Shown here one piece after another: positions 57,284 through 64,000 of a DNA stretch of 64,000 nt. The stretch comes from Embleya sp040629175. GTDB taxonomy: Bacteria; Actinomycetota; Actinomycetes; Streptomycetales; Streptomycetaceae. Numbering within the stretch: the first letter of the stretch is position 1; each line of letters starts with the position of its first letter. The position numbers and the translations under genes are program-made. The stretch covers positions 1-64,000 of the forward strand of contig NZ_JBEXUX010000020.1 of the NCBI RefSeq assembly GCF_040629175.1, in the 5' to 3' direction. The notes under the pieces are model-generated. The model made no database searches, was not told the origin of the DNA, and worked only from the letters and a program-made list of their open reading frames with translations.

Positions 57284-57997
57284 CTACCCCTCGCGTGCGA
57301 CGAACACCACGTCCGGCTCCCCGCGCGGGACCGGCACCTCATGCACGCCCACCCGGCCGAACCGCCGCCGCAGTCGGTCGGCGAAGGCCGGGCTCGCCGT
57401 CGCGCTCCACACGGTCAACACTCCGCCCGGCAACAACCGGGCCTGCAGCGCGGCCAGCCCCGCGTCGTCGTAGAGCGAGGCGTTGCCGTCGGTCACCGTC
57501 CAGTCCGGCCCGTTGTCGATGTCCAGGCACAGCGCGTGGAAGCGCCCGTCCGACTCCCGCCCGGCGGGCTCGGCGACCGCCCCGGTGCGACCCGAGTGCA
57601 CCCACGCCACCAGGTCGGATGTGATCACCCTCACGCGCGGGTCGGTCAGGGCGTGGCCGGAGAACGGCGCGAGCGGCCCCGAGCCCCAGCGCACCACGGC
57701 GGGCTCGCGTTCGATCACCGTCACCTGCGCGACCCGGGGGTCGGTCAGTGCCTCGCGCAGGGTGAAGCCGACGCCCAGTCCGCCGACCAGGATCCGCAGT
57801 CCGGTGTCGTCACCGAGCGCGTCGAGCGCGGTGCGCACCAGCAGCCGCTCCGAGGCGCCCGCGCGCGTGTCCATCAAAAAGCAGCCGTTGCTGATGATCT
57901 CGTAGTGCTCGCCCGCACGTCGCAGGACGAGTTCGCCGTCCGCCGCCGGGACTCGTTCGATCTCGCGTGCGTCGGTGGTCGAATCGATCGGGTGCAT
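57284..57997 (-). CDS. Spermidine-synthase-like SAM-fold protein
   Basis: 237 aa. Contains the SAM-binding loop LRILVGGLGVGFTLREALTD, VTVIEREPAVVRWGSG, RVRVITSDLVAWVHSG and FHALCLDIDNGPDWTVTDG, the arrangement of spermidine-synthase-like enzymes. It lacks the long N-terminal domain of true polyamine synthases, and the DIDNGPDW motif replaces the usual D(S/T)xxP. Function unknown; methyl or aminopropyl transfer possible. ATG 57997 has AAGGAG 11 bp upstream. Confidence 0.8.
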   Translation of the reverse strand: MHPIDSTTDAREIERVPAADGELVLRRAGEHYEIISNGCFLMDTRAGASERLLVRTALDALGDDTGLRILVGGLGVGFTLREALTDPRVAQVTVIEREPAVVRWGSGPLAPFSGHALTDPRVRVITSDLVAWVHSGRTGAVAEPAGRESDGRFHALCLDIDNGPDWTVTDGNASLYDDAGLAALQARLLPGGVLTVWSATASPAFADRLRRRFGRVGVHEVPVPRGEPDVVFVAREG

Positions 57998-58457
57998 CGG
58001 TTCGCTGACTCCTTGTCGCTTTATGGAGAACGGGTGTCGCCGTGTCGCCTTTTCGCTGCGCGGGGCGCTTGGCGGACCGCGGGAAACGGATCGTCGGCAC
58101 CTCATAACAGTGCCATCACGAAGCCGATGAAATTGCGACCCTGACGGGCGAAACGGTGACACGTGTGTAGTGACGCGCCCCGCCGCACGATGGACTGTTC
58201 TCGGGCTGCCGGCCAGCGGTTTTCGCCGGTTCGGTGACCCTTGCACCCTGTGGAACACCCCGTTAAGGTCCCGGCCATTGCTTCATGGCCCATTGACTGA
58301 TGGCATGTCAGATCCAGTCGCAGGGACGCCTCGCAGGCGGAGCCCGGGGCAGGGCGAGCACAAGACGAGAACGACGCGAGCACAGCGCAGGAGAAGTACG
58401 TGAGAGCGCACCGGGCACATCGGCCCGGCCCGCGGAAACGAAGTGTCGGGAGGGCTG
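57998..58457. other. Divergent promoter region between spermidine-synthase-like and substrate-binding genes
   Basis: About 460 bp. Low-complexity frames on both strands carry no recognisable domain. The right end (58384-58457) holds the leader of the branched-chain substrate-binding gene with GGGAGGG just before the ATG. No other elements were identified. Confidence 0.4.
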
Positions 58458-60005
58458 ATGGCATCAACTTCCGCCGGGCGGCGTGGGACGCGCCGCCGAG
58501 CGGCGGCCGGCTTGCTGGTCGTGCCGCTCCTGTTGGCGGTCGGCTGTAGTCGCTCGGGTGACGACGCGGTGGCCAAGGGTCCGCAGGCGGCCGGGAATCC
58601 GGCGGCGCCCGGATCGACGAAGGACGGCAAGCCGGCCGCCGGCGGCGCGCCCGGTGACTTCGGCACGCTCAAGGACGTCTGCGGCAAGGGCGACGGCAAG
58701 CCGCTCACCAAGAAGGCCGACCGGGGCGTCACCGAGAAGGAGATCTCGGTCAGTGTGACCGGCGACCCCGGGGCCGCCGCCCAACCGGGCCTGGGCAAAG
58801 AGTTCTTCGAGATGGCCGACGGCTTCACCAAGTGGTGCAACGAACTCGGCGGGATCAACGGCCGCACGATCAAGCTGACCAAGCGCGACGCCGCGCTGAG
58901 CAACGTCGGCACGGTCATGACGGCGGCCTGCCAGAGCGACTTCATGGTGGTCGGCGGCGGCAACCCGTTCGACAACGACGGGGTCAAGGCTCGCACCGGG
59001 TGCAAACTCGGCGCTTTCCCGGCCTACGTGGTCGGCGAGGAATCGGCCAAGGGCGACCTCCAGGACCTCGCGGTCGGCCTGCCGACCTCCACCACGGTGG
59101 TGGGCGCGTACAAGGCGGTGTTCGCCGCGCACCCCGAGGTCAAGGCCAAGGTCGGCCTGCTGGGCCAGGCGATCGCCTCGTTGCGGCCCTCGATGGTCCG
59201 CTACAAGGCCGGCGTCGAGGCGGCCGGTGGCACGGTCGTCTACAAGGAAGACGTCCCCGTCATCCCGCCGCCCGGCCGCACCACGCTGGAGAAGATGAAG
59301 GAAGCCGGCGTCGAGATGCTGATCACCACGTGGCTCGCGGTGGACTCGGCCTCGATGTTCCGCGAGATGGACGCGATGAACTGGCACCCCAAGGTCATCG
59401 TCAGCGACGCGTCGGCGTACAACCGCTACACGCTCGCCTCCGCCAAGAACTCGCAGATGCCCGAGACCTACATCTACCCGACCTTCGTGCCGCAGTCGCT
59501 CGGCGACAAGAACCCCGCCGTGCAGAAGGCGCTGGAGATCCTGCACAGCGTGGAGCCGAAGAAGGACCTCGAGTTCTTCCACATGTCCGGGATCAACTCC
59601 TGGCTGTTGTGGGCGAGTGCGGTCAAGGAGTGCGGTACGGACCTGACCACGGAGTGCGTGCTGGCCAAGGGCAAGCGCGCCAACTGGGACGCGGGCGGCC
59701 TGTTCGCCCCCGGCCCGATCGTGGAGACCAAGGACGTACGCGCCGCGGACTGCTTCACCATGCTCAAGGTGAGCCCCAAGGGCTTCGAGTACGACGCCGC
59801 GCTGACCAAGCCGAACAAGGCCGAGTACTTCAACTGCGACCCGAGCAACGTGGTCGCCGTCGCGCCCGGTGCGCCCGCGGCGCAGAACACGCCGCCGCCG
59901 TCCGCCGGCACACCCCCGCCGGCCGGGGCACCCGAGACGAACACCCCGCCGCCCGCCGACGGAGGCGAACCGCCGCCGGCCGCGCCGCCGGAGAACGTCA
60001 CCTGA
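58458..60005 (+). CDS. Branched-chain-amino-acid-type ABC transporter substrate-binding lipoprotein
   Basis: 515 aa, ATG 58458 with GGGAGG before it (GTG 58443 is an alternative). Signal and lipobox: LLVVPLLLAVGCSRSG. The type I periplasmic binding fold shows WCNELGGINGRTIKLTKRDA, YVVGEESAKGDLQDLAVGLP, TTLEKMKEAGVEMLITTWLA and VIVSDASAYNRY. C-terminal tail is Pro/Ala-rich (PPPSAGTPPPAGAPETNTPP). It is probably the soluble partner of the fused permease at 60267. Substrate could be an amino acid, urea or a lipid-like compound. Confidence 0.9.
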   Translation: MASTSAGRRGTRRRAAAGLLVVPLLLAVGCSRSGDDAVAKGPQAAGNPAAPGSTKDGKPAAGGAPGDFGTLKDVCGKGDGKPLTKKADRGVTEKEISVSVTGDPGAAAQPGLGKEFFEMADGFTKWCNELGGINGRTIKLTKRDAALSNVGTVMTAACQSDFMVVGGGNPFDNDGVKARTGCKLGAFPAYVVGEESAKGDLQDLAVGLPTSTTVVGAYKAVFAAHPEVKAKVGLLGQAIASLRPSMVRYKAGVEAAGGTVVYKEDVPVIPPPGRTTLEKMKEAGVEMLITTWLAVDSASMFREMDAMNWHPKVIVSDASAYNRYTLASAKNSQMPETYIYPTFVPQSLGDKNPAVQKALEILHSVEPKKDLEFFHMSGINSWLLWASAVKECGTDLTTECVLAKGKRANWDAGGLFAPGPIVETKDVRAADCFTMLKVSPKGFEYDAALTKPNKAEYFNCDPSNVVAVAPGAPAAQNTPPPSAGTPPPAGAPETNTPPPADGGEPPPAAPPENVT

Positions 60006-60035
60006 GCCGATAGCCGATCCTCGGCCACTCGACAA

Positions 60036-60069
60036 CGCACCACCGGCAACACCGCACCACCGGCAACAC
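60036..60069. repeat. Tandem 17-bp repeat
   Basis: CGCACCACCGGCAACAC occurs twice in perfect tandem (60036-60052, 60053-60069) with a partial third start (CGCACCACCG). In the gap after the binding-protein gene. Confidence 0.8.
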
Positions 60070-60134
60070 CCCGCACCACCGCCGAACCCGTCGGCCGCCG
60101 ACCCCGCTCGGTCCGACCAGGCGAAACCCGTCGT

Positions 60135-60160
60135 CCTCCCGCCCCGCACCGGGCGGGAGG
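60135..60160. terminator. GC-rich hairpin after the binding-protein gene
   Basis: CCTCCCGCCC pairs with GGGCGGGAGG (10 bp, loop CGCACC). It lies 130 bp after the stop and 107 bp before the permease start. No U-tract; may dampen or separate expression of the binding protein from the membrane parts. Confidence 0.55.
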
Positions 60161-60266
60161 GCGGCACCAACGGCCCCCACGGCCCTGACGACCTGTCAGG
60201 AGCCGTGCCGCACCAGTCTCCGAGACCGATCGCCCCGCGACACGGCCCGGCCCGAACGGAGGGCGC

Positions 60267-62495
60267 GTGCACGAGTTCATCATCCTCACCATCAGCGGCC
60301 TGGTCACCGGCGGCATCTATGCCATCACCGCCGGTGGCCTGACCCTGACCTACACCACCACGGGCATCTTCAACTTCGCCCACGGCGTCACCGGCGCGCT
60401 CGCCGCGTTCACCTACTGGCAACTGCACTTCGACTGGGGCTGGCCGGTCTGGCTGTCCATCGTCGTGGTGTTGGGCATCCTGGCCCCGGCGTTCGGGGTG
60501 TTCCTGCACTTCGCCATCATGCGACGGCTGGAGGGCACGTCGGAGACGACGCGCCTGATGGTCACCGTCGCGGTGCTGCTGAGCCTGCTCGCCACGGTGA
60601 TGTGGGTCTGGGACCCGCAGACCCCGCGCAACGTGGTCAACTTCTTCCCCGGCGAGTCCGTGGACATGGCCGGCACGCGCGTGTCCTACCACGACCTGAT
60701 CACCCTGGCCGTGGCGCTGATCGTCGCGATCGGCCTGTGGGTGCTGCTGCGCTCCACCCGCGCCGGTGTGGCCATGCGCGCCACCGTCGACGACCGCAAC
60801 CTCGCGGTGCTCAACGGCTCGCGTCCCGAGGTGCCCGGCATGCTGGCCTGGGCGACCGGCACCATGCTGGCCGCGCTCGCGGGCATCCTGATCGCGCCCA
60901 AACTCTCCTTCGCCGCGCTGCCGCTGACCCTGCTGATCGTCAACGCCTACGCCGCGGCGGTGATCGGCCGGCTCAAGAGCCTGCCGTGGACCTTCGTCGG
61001 CGCGATGATCATCGGCCTGGTCACCGAGTACGGCAAGGGCTACCTCACCGAGACCGACTTCCCCACCGCGGGCCCCTACCTCGCCGGCCTCACCGACTCG
61101 ATGCCGGTGCTGGTGCTGTTCGTGGCGATCATGCTGCTGCCCACCTCCCGGCTGCGGGGCCACGCCTCCTCCCGCACCCGGGAGATCGCCCACCGCCCGA
61201 CCTGGACCGGTTCGCTCGTCTTCGCCGCCCTGGTGATCGCGGGCGCGGTGGTCGCGGCCCACTCCCTCGGCACCGTGGACCTGTTCGCGAGCACCAAGAT
61301 GTGGGGCTTCGCGATCATCGCGCTGTCGGTGATCCCGCTCGTGGGCTATGCCGGGAAGATGTCGCTGGCCCAACTGGGCTTCGCGGGCATCGGTGCGATC
61401 TGCGTCTCGCACCTGGGCTCCGGCGGCAACCCGCTGGGGCTGCTGTGGGCGGCGCTGATCTGTGCGGGCATCGGCGTGCTGGTCGCGCTGCCGGCGCTGC
61501 GCCTGTCCGGGATCTACCTGGCCCTGGCCACCGCCGCGTTCGCCGTCATGCTGGACCGCTGGATCTTCCAACTGCCCGCGTTCACCTGGGGCGACACCCG
61601 GATCGACCTGTTCAACAGCGGCACGCTCAACTTCGAGCGCTTCGACTGGCCGGGCGTGGACATCTCCTCCGACCGGGCCTACTTCATCTTCGGCGCGGTC
61701 TTCTTCGCCCTGTCCTCGCTCGTGGTGGTGTGGATCCGCCGCGGCGAGTTCGGCCGTAGGCTGCTGGCGATGAAGGACAGCCCGGCGGCGTGCGCGACGA
61801 TCGGGATGAACCACAAGCTGACCACGCTCACCGTCTTCGGCCTCTCCGCCGCGATGGCGGGCGTCGGCGGCGGCATCCTGGGCGGCGCGACCGGCACGCT
61901 GTCGCCGGTCAGCTTCGACTTCACCGCCGGGCTCTCGGTGTTGATGCTGATGGTGATCGCGGGCCTGACCTCGCCGGGCGCCGCGCTGTTCGCGGGCATC
62001 TTCCTGGGCACGCCGCTGATCACCAACCTCTTCCCCGACTACGCCCAGCTCACCACGATCCTGATCGGCCTCAACGGCATCGCGCTGGGCAAGAACCCGA
62101 ACGGCTTCATCGCCGCCAAGATCCGCCCGGAATGGGAGCCCGCCCTGCGCCGGCCGTTCATCCTGGCGGGCAGCGCGGCGGCCCAACTGGTCCTGGTGGT
62201 ACTGCGGTTCACCGACGTGATCGGCAACTGGGCCTTCGTGATCGGCATCCTGCTCGCGGTGATCGGCATCCCGGCCGCGGTCAAGATCGAGCTGATGCTC
62301 ACGGCGCAGCGGACCGAACAGGAGTTGCCGCCGGGCCTGTCCGAGCAGCCCGAGGGACTGGGCCTGAACGGCAACCGGTTCAAGTCCGCCGACATCGAGG
62401 CCTTGGACAAGCTGATCGCGATGCCCTCGCTGCCGACGGTCGCGCTGGCCGAATCATCGTCACCCACCCTGCCTGGAGCGCGTCATGGGGCTTGA
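60267..62495 (+). CDS. Fused LivH-LivM branched-chain amino acid ABC permease
   Basis: 742 aa. The first half (about 1-300) matches LivH: LTISGLVTGGIYAITAGGLT and YTTTGIFNFAHGVTGALAAF. The second half (about 330-650) matches LivM: VIPLVGYAGKMSLAQLGFAG, LRLSGIYLALATAAFAVMLD and GRRLLAMKDSPAACATIGMN. A last extra membrane pair and a hydrophilic tail (about 650-742) follow. Fusion places both halves of the transmembrane dimer in one chain. GTG 60267 follows CGGAGGG. Overlaps the LivG gene by 11 bp. Confidence 0.92.
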   Translation: MHEFIILTISGLVTGGIYAITAGGLTLTYTTTGIFNFAHGVTGALAAFTYWQLHFDWGWPVWLSIVVVLGILAPAFGVFLHFAIMRRLEGTSETTRLMVTVAVLLSLLATVMWVWDPQTPRNVVNFFPGESVDMAGTRVSYHDLITLAVALIVAIGLWVLLRSTRAGVAMRATVDDRNLAVLNGSRPEVPGMLAWATGTMLAALAGILIAPKLSFAALPLTLLIVNAYAAAVIGRLKSLPWTFVGAMIIGLVTEYGKGYLTETDFPTAGPYLAGLTDSMPVLVLFVAIMLLPTSRLRGHASSRTREIAHRPTWTGSLVFAALVIAGAVVAAHSLGTVDLFASTKMWGFAIIALSVIPLVGYAGKMSLAQLGFAGIGAICVSHLGSGGNPLGLLWAALICAGIGVLVALPALRLSGIYLALATAAFAVMLDRWIFQLPAFTWGDTRIDLFNSGTLNFERFDWPGVDISSDRAYFIFGAVFFALSSLVVVWIRRGEFGRRLLAMKDSPAACATIGMNHKLTTLTVFGLSAAMAGVGGGILGGATGTLSPVSFDFTAGLSVLMLMVIAGLTSPGAALFAGIFLGTPLITNLFPDYAQLTTILIGLNGIALGKNPNGFIAAKIRPEWEPALRRPFILAGSAAAQLVLVVLRFTDVIGNWAFVIGILLAVIGIPAAVKIELMLTAQRTEQELPPGLSEQPEGLGLNGNRFKSADIEALDKLIAMPSLPTVALAESSSPTLPGARHGA

Positions 62496-63246
62496 GGTCG
62501 AGGGCGTCACGGTCCGCTTCGGCGGCCACACCGCCCTGAACAACGTCAACATCTGGGCCCACGAGGGCAAGGTCACCGGCCTGATCGGCCCCAACGGCGC
62601 GGGCAAGACCACGATCTTCAACGTGATCACCGGCCTTCAGCCGCCGTCCGCGGGTCGGGTCCGGATGGACGGACGCGACGTCAGCAAACTCGCGCCCTAC
62701 CGCCGGGCCCGCCTGGGCATGGCCCGCACCTTCCAACGCCTGGAACTGTTCGGCTCGTTGACCGTTCGAGAGAACATCCAGGTCGCCGCCGCCCAGTACC
62801 GCCGACTGAACCGCGGCACCAAGGAGACCCCGCAGGACACCTCCGCGCGGCTGCTGCACCGGCTCAACCTGACCGAGATCGCGCACGTGCGCGCCGACCA
62901 ACTGCCCACCGGCCAGGGTCGCGTGGTCGAACTGGCGCGCTCGTTGGCGGTCCGGCCCAAGATCCTGCTCCTGGACGAGCCCGCCTCCGGCCAGGACGAC
63001 GAGGAGACGCGCGGCTTCGGCCAGTTGTTGCGCGAGATCGCCTCGGACGGGGTCGCCGTGCTGTTGGTCGAGCACGACATGGATCTGGTGATGAACACCT
63101 GCGACGAGCTGCACGTGCTTGACTTCGGCAAAAAAATCGCCAACGGTACGTGCGACGAGATCCGCAACAACGCCGCCGTACAGGCCGCCTACCTCGGTAC
63201 CGCCGACGCCGCGGAGGCCGACGAAGTCCTGCAGGAGACCGTATGA
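62485..63246 (+). CDS. livG: LivG-type ABC ATP-binding protein
   Basis: 253 aa. Walker A IGPNGAGKTTIFNVITGLQP near 36, signature region LPTGQGRVVELARSLAVRP (the LSGGQ loop is LPTGQ, as in LivG proteins), Walker B KILLLDEPASGQDDEETRGF and H-loop VAVLLVEHDMDLVMNTCDEL. Couples ATP hydrolysis to the fused permease. ATG 62485 lies inside the permease 3' end; TGA overlaps the next gene (ATGA). Confidence 0.93.
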   Translation: MGLEVEGVTVRFGGHTALNNVNIWAHEGKVTGLIGPNGAGKTTIFNVITGLQPPSAGRVRMDGRDVSKLAPYRRARLGMARTFQRLELFGSLTVRENIQVAAAQYRRLNRGTKETPQDTSARLLHRLNLTEIAHVRADQLPTGQGRVVELARSLAVRPKILLLDEPASGQDDEETRGFGQLLREIASDGVAVLLVEHDMDLVMNTCDELHVLDFGKKIANGTCDEIRNNAAVQAAYLGTADAAEADEVLQETV

Positions 63247-63986
63247 CGCTGAACGTGGCCGACGCGCGCCCCGCCGGACCGGCCGGCGCCCCGCCGCTGC
63301 TCGAACTGCGCGGCGTCAGCGCCGCGTACGAGCAGGTCGAGGTATTGCACAAGGTGGACCTGGCGGTGCCCACCGGCAAGGTCATGGCGGTCCTGGGCCC
63401 CAACGGCGCCGGCAAGACCACGATGCTCAAGGTGATCACCGGGCTGCACGAGCCCACCGGTGGGGACATCTTCCTCGCCGGGCGGTGCGTCACCGGGGCC
63501 GCACCCGTGGACCTGGCCCGGATCGGCCTGTGCAGCATCCCGGAAGGCCGCGGGGTCTTCCCCAATCTCACCGTGTCCGAAAATCTGTGGATGGCCACCT
63601 ACCGAGGAGTCTCCCGCAAGGAGATCGAGGAGAAGGTCTTCCCGATCTTCCCCCGCCTCAAGGAACGCCGGACCCAGGCGGCGGGCACGATGTCGGGCGG
63701 CGAACAGCAGATGCTGGCCGTCGCCCGGGCGATCGCCACCAACCCGGCCATCATCCTGCTCGACGAACTCTCGATGGGCCTCGCGCCCCTCGTCGTCGAC
63801 CAGTTGTACGACGTGGTCGGCAAGATCGCCGAGACCGGTGTCACCGTGCTCCTGGTCGAGCAGTTCGCGCGCACGGCCCTGGCCGTCGCCGACCTCGCCG
63901 CGGTCATGAGCGGTGGCCGGATCCTTCAGGTCGGCACTCCGGACGAGATCGCCGGCGACCTGCACAGCGCGTACCTGGGCGGCTGA
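63243..63986 (+). CDS. livF: LivF-type ABC ATP-binding protein
   Basis: 247 aa. Walker A LGPNGAGKTTMLKVITGLHE, SIPEGRGVFPNLTVSENLWM (typical of LivF), signature TMSGGEQQMLAVARAIATNP, Walker B IILLDELSMGLAPLVVDQLY and H-loop VTVLLVEQFARTALAVADLA. Second ATPase of the importer; the window ends 14 bp after its stop, with an ATG at 63993 that may start the next gene. Confidence 0.93.
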   Translation: MTLNVADARPAGPAGAPPLLELRGVSAAYEQVEVLHKVDLAVPTGKVMAVLGPNGAGKTTMLKVITGLHEPTGGDIFLAGRCVTGAAPVDLARIGLCSIPEGRGVFPNLTVSENLWMATYRGVSRKEIEEKVFPIFPRLKERRTQAAGTMSGGEQQMLAVARAIATNPAIILLDELSMGLAPLVVDQLYDVVGKIAETGVTVLLVEQFARTALAVADLAAVMSGGRILQVGTPDEIAGDLHSAYLGG

Positions 63987-64000
63987 TCGCACATGGCCGT

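Noticed and set aside
63993..64000. ATG GCC GT at the right edge as a new gene
   Set aside because: Only eight bases are in the window, too little to call.

Overview
The window looks like chromosomal DNA from a very GC-rich filamentous actinomycete of the Streptomyces/Kitasatospora/Embleya type. The signs are strong G/C third-position bias, many GTG starts, chains of 4-bp GTGA/ATGA stop-start overlaps, AfsR/SARP and NB-ARC regulators, an IdeR/DmdR-type iron box, a complete Streptomyces-style Tad pilus locus and a tRNA-Leu with encoded CCA. Species cannot be fixed from the sequence alone.

Layout. 1-2.2 kb: the stub of a broken acyl-CoA synthetase, an aldo/keto reductase and a divergent MmyB-type regulator. 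2.2-7.2 kb: two exported proteins of lower GC, a membrane-tethered Mrr-like nuclease fold with a damaged active site, a possible toxin-antitoxin pair, and a SigE-family sigma factor with a membrane partner. 7.5-9.3 kb: a small exported protein and a P450. 9.8-22.2 kb: a tad locus (CpaB/SAF, CpaE-like, TadA, TadB, TadC, a Flp-like pilin, three TadE/TadG-like pseudopilins, a 1543-aa LysM-BTAD membrane protein) facing a convergent prepilin peptidase.

22.3-29.4 kb: the most striking region. Five genes, each overlapping the next by GTGA, encode a MoxR AAA+ ATPase, a vWA-like protein, a 949-aa protein built from a helical N-terminal region, a beta-propeller-like region and a degenerate trehalose-synthase-like barrel, a TIR-domain protein and a SLATT/DUF4231 membrane protein. 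This has the logic of an NTP-dependent conflict (anti-phage or self-killing) system: ATPase and sensor parts first, a nucleotide-consuming effector and a membrane effector last.

29.5-33.4 kb: a class I terpene synthase with an altered second metal motif, a flavin monooxygenase and three genes of unknown function. 33.6-36.1 kb: tRNA-Leu(GAG), a zinc-ribbon/TerB-like protein, a tiny peptide gene, an aldo/keto reductase pseudogene and a hemerythrin-like protein. 36.4-38.5 kb: two ATP-grasp ligases followed by a 76-aa peptide ending in three (E/D)TFMM repeats, a candidate ribosomal peptide (RiPP) locus. 38.6-46 kb: an AfsR-like regulator and an NB-ARC/TPR protein flank a glycerophosphotransferase-like protein and its overlapping partner, with an array of 9-bp repeats in the divergent promoter region.

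46.1-50.1 kb: an iron-siderophore importer (binding protein, ATPase, two FecCD permeases) under a candidate iron box. 50.1-58 kb: an amidohydrolase, exported and membrane proteins, a SnoaL-like/MFS/TPR operon and a spermidine-synthase-like protein. 58.4-64 kb: a branched-chain-amino-acid-type ABC importer with LivH and LivM fused in one polypeptide. An ATG at 63993 may open another gene that runs off the window.
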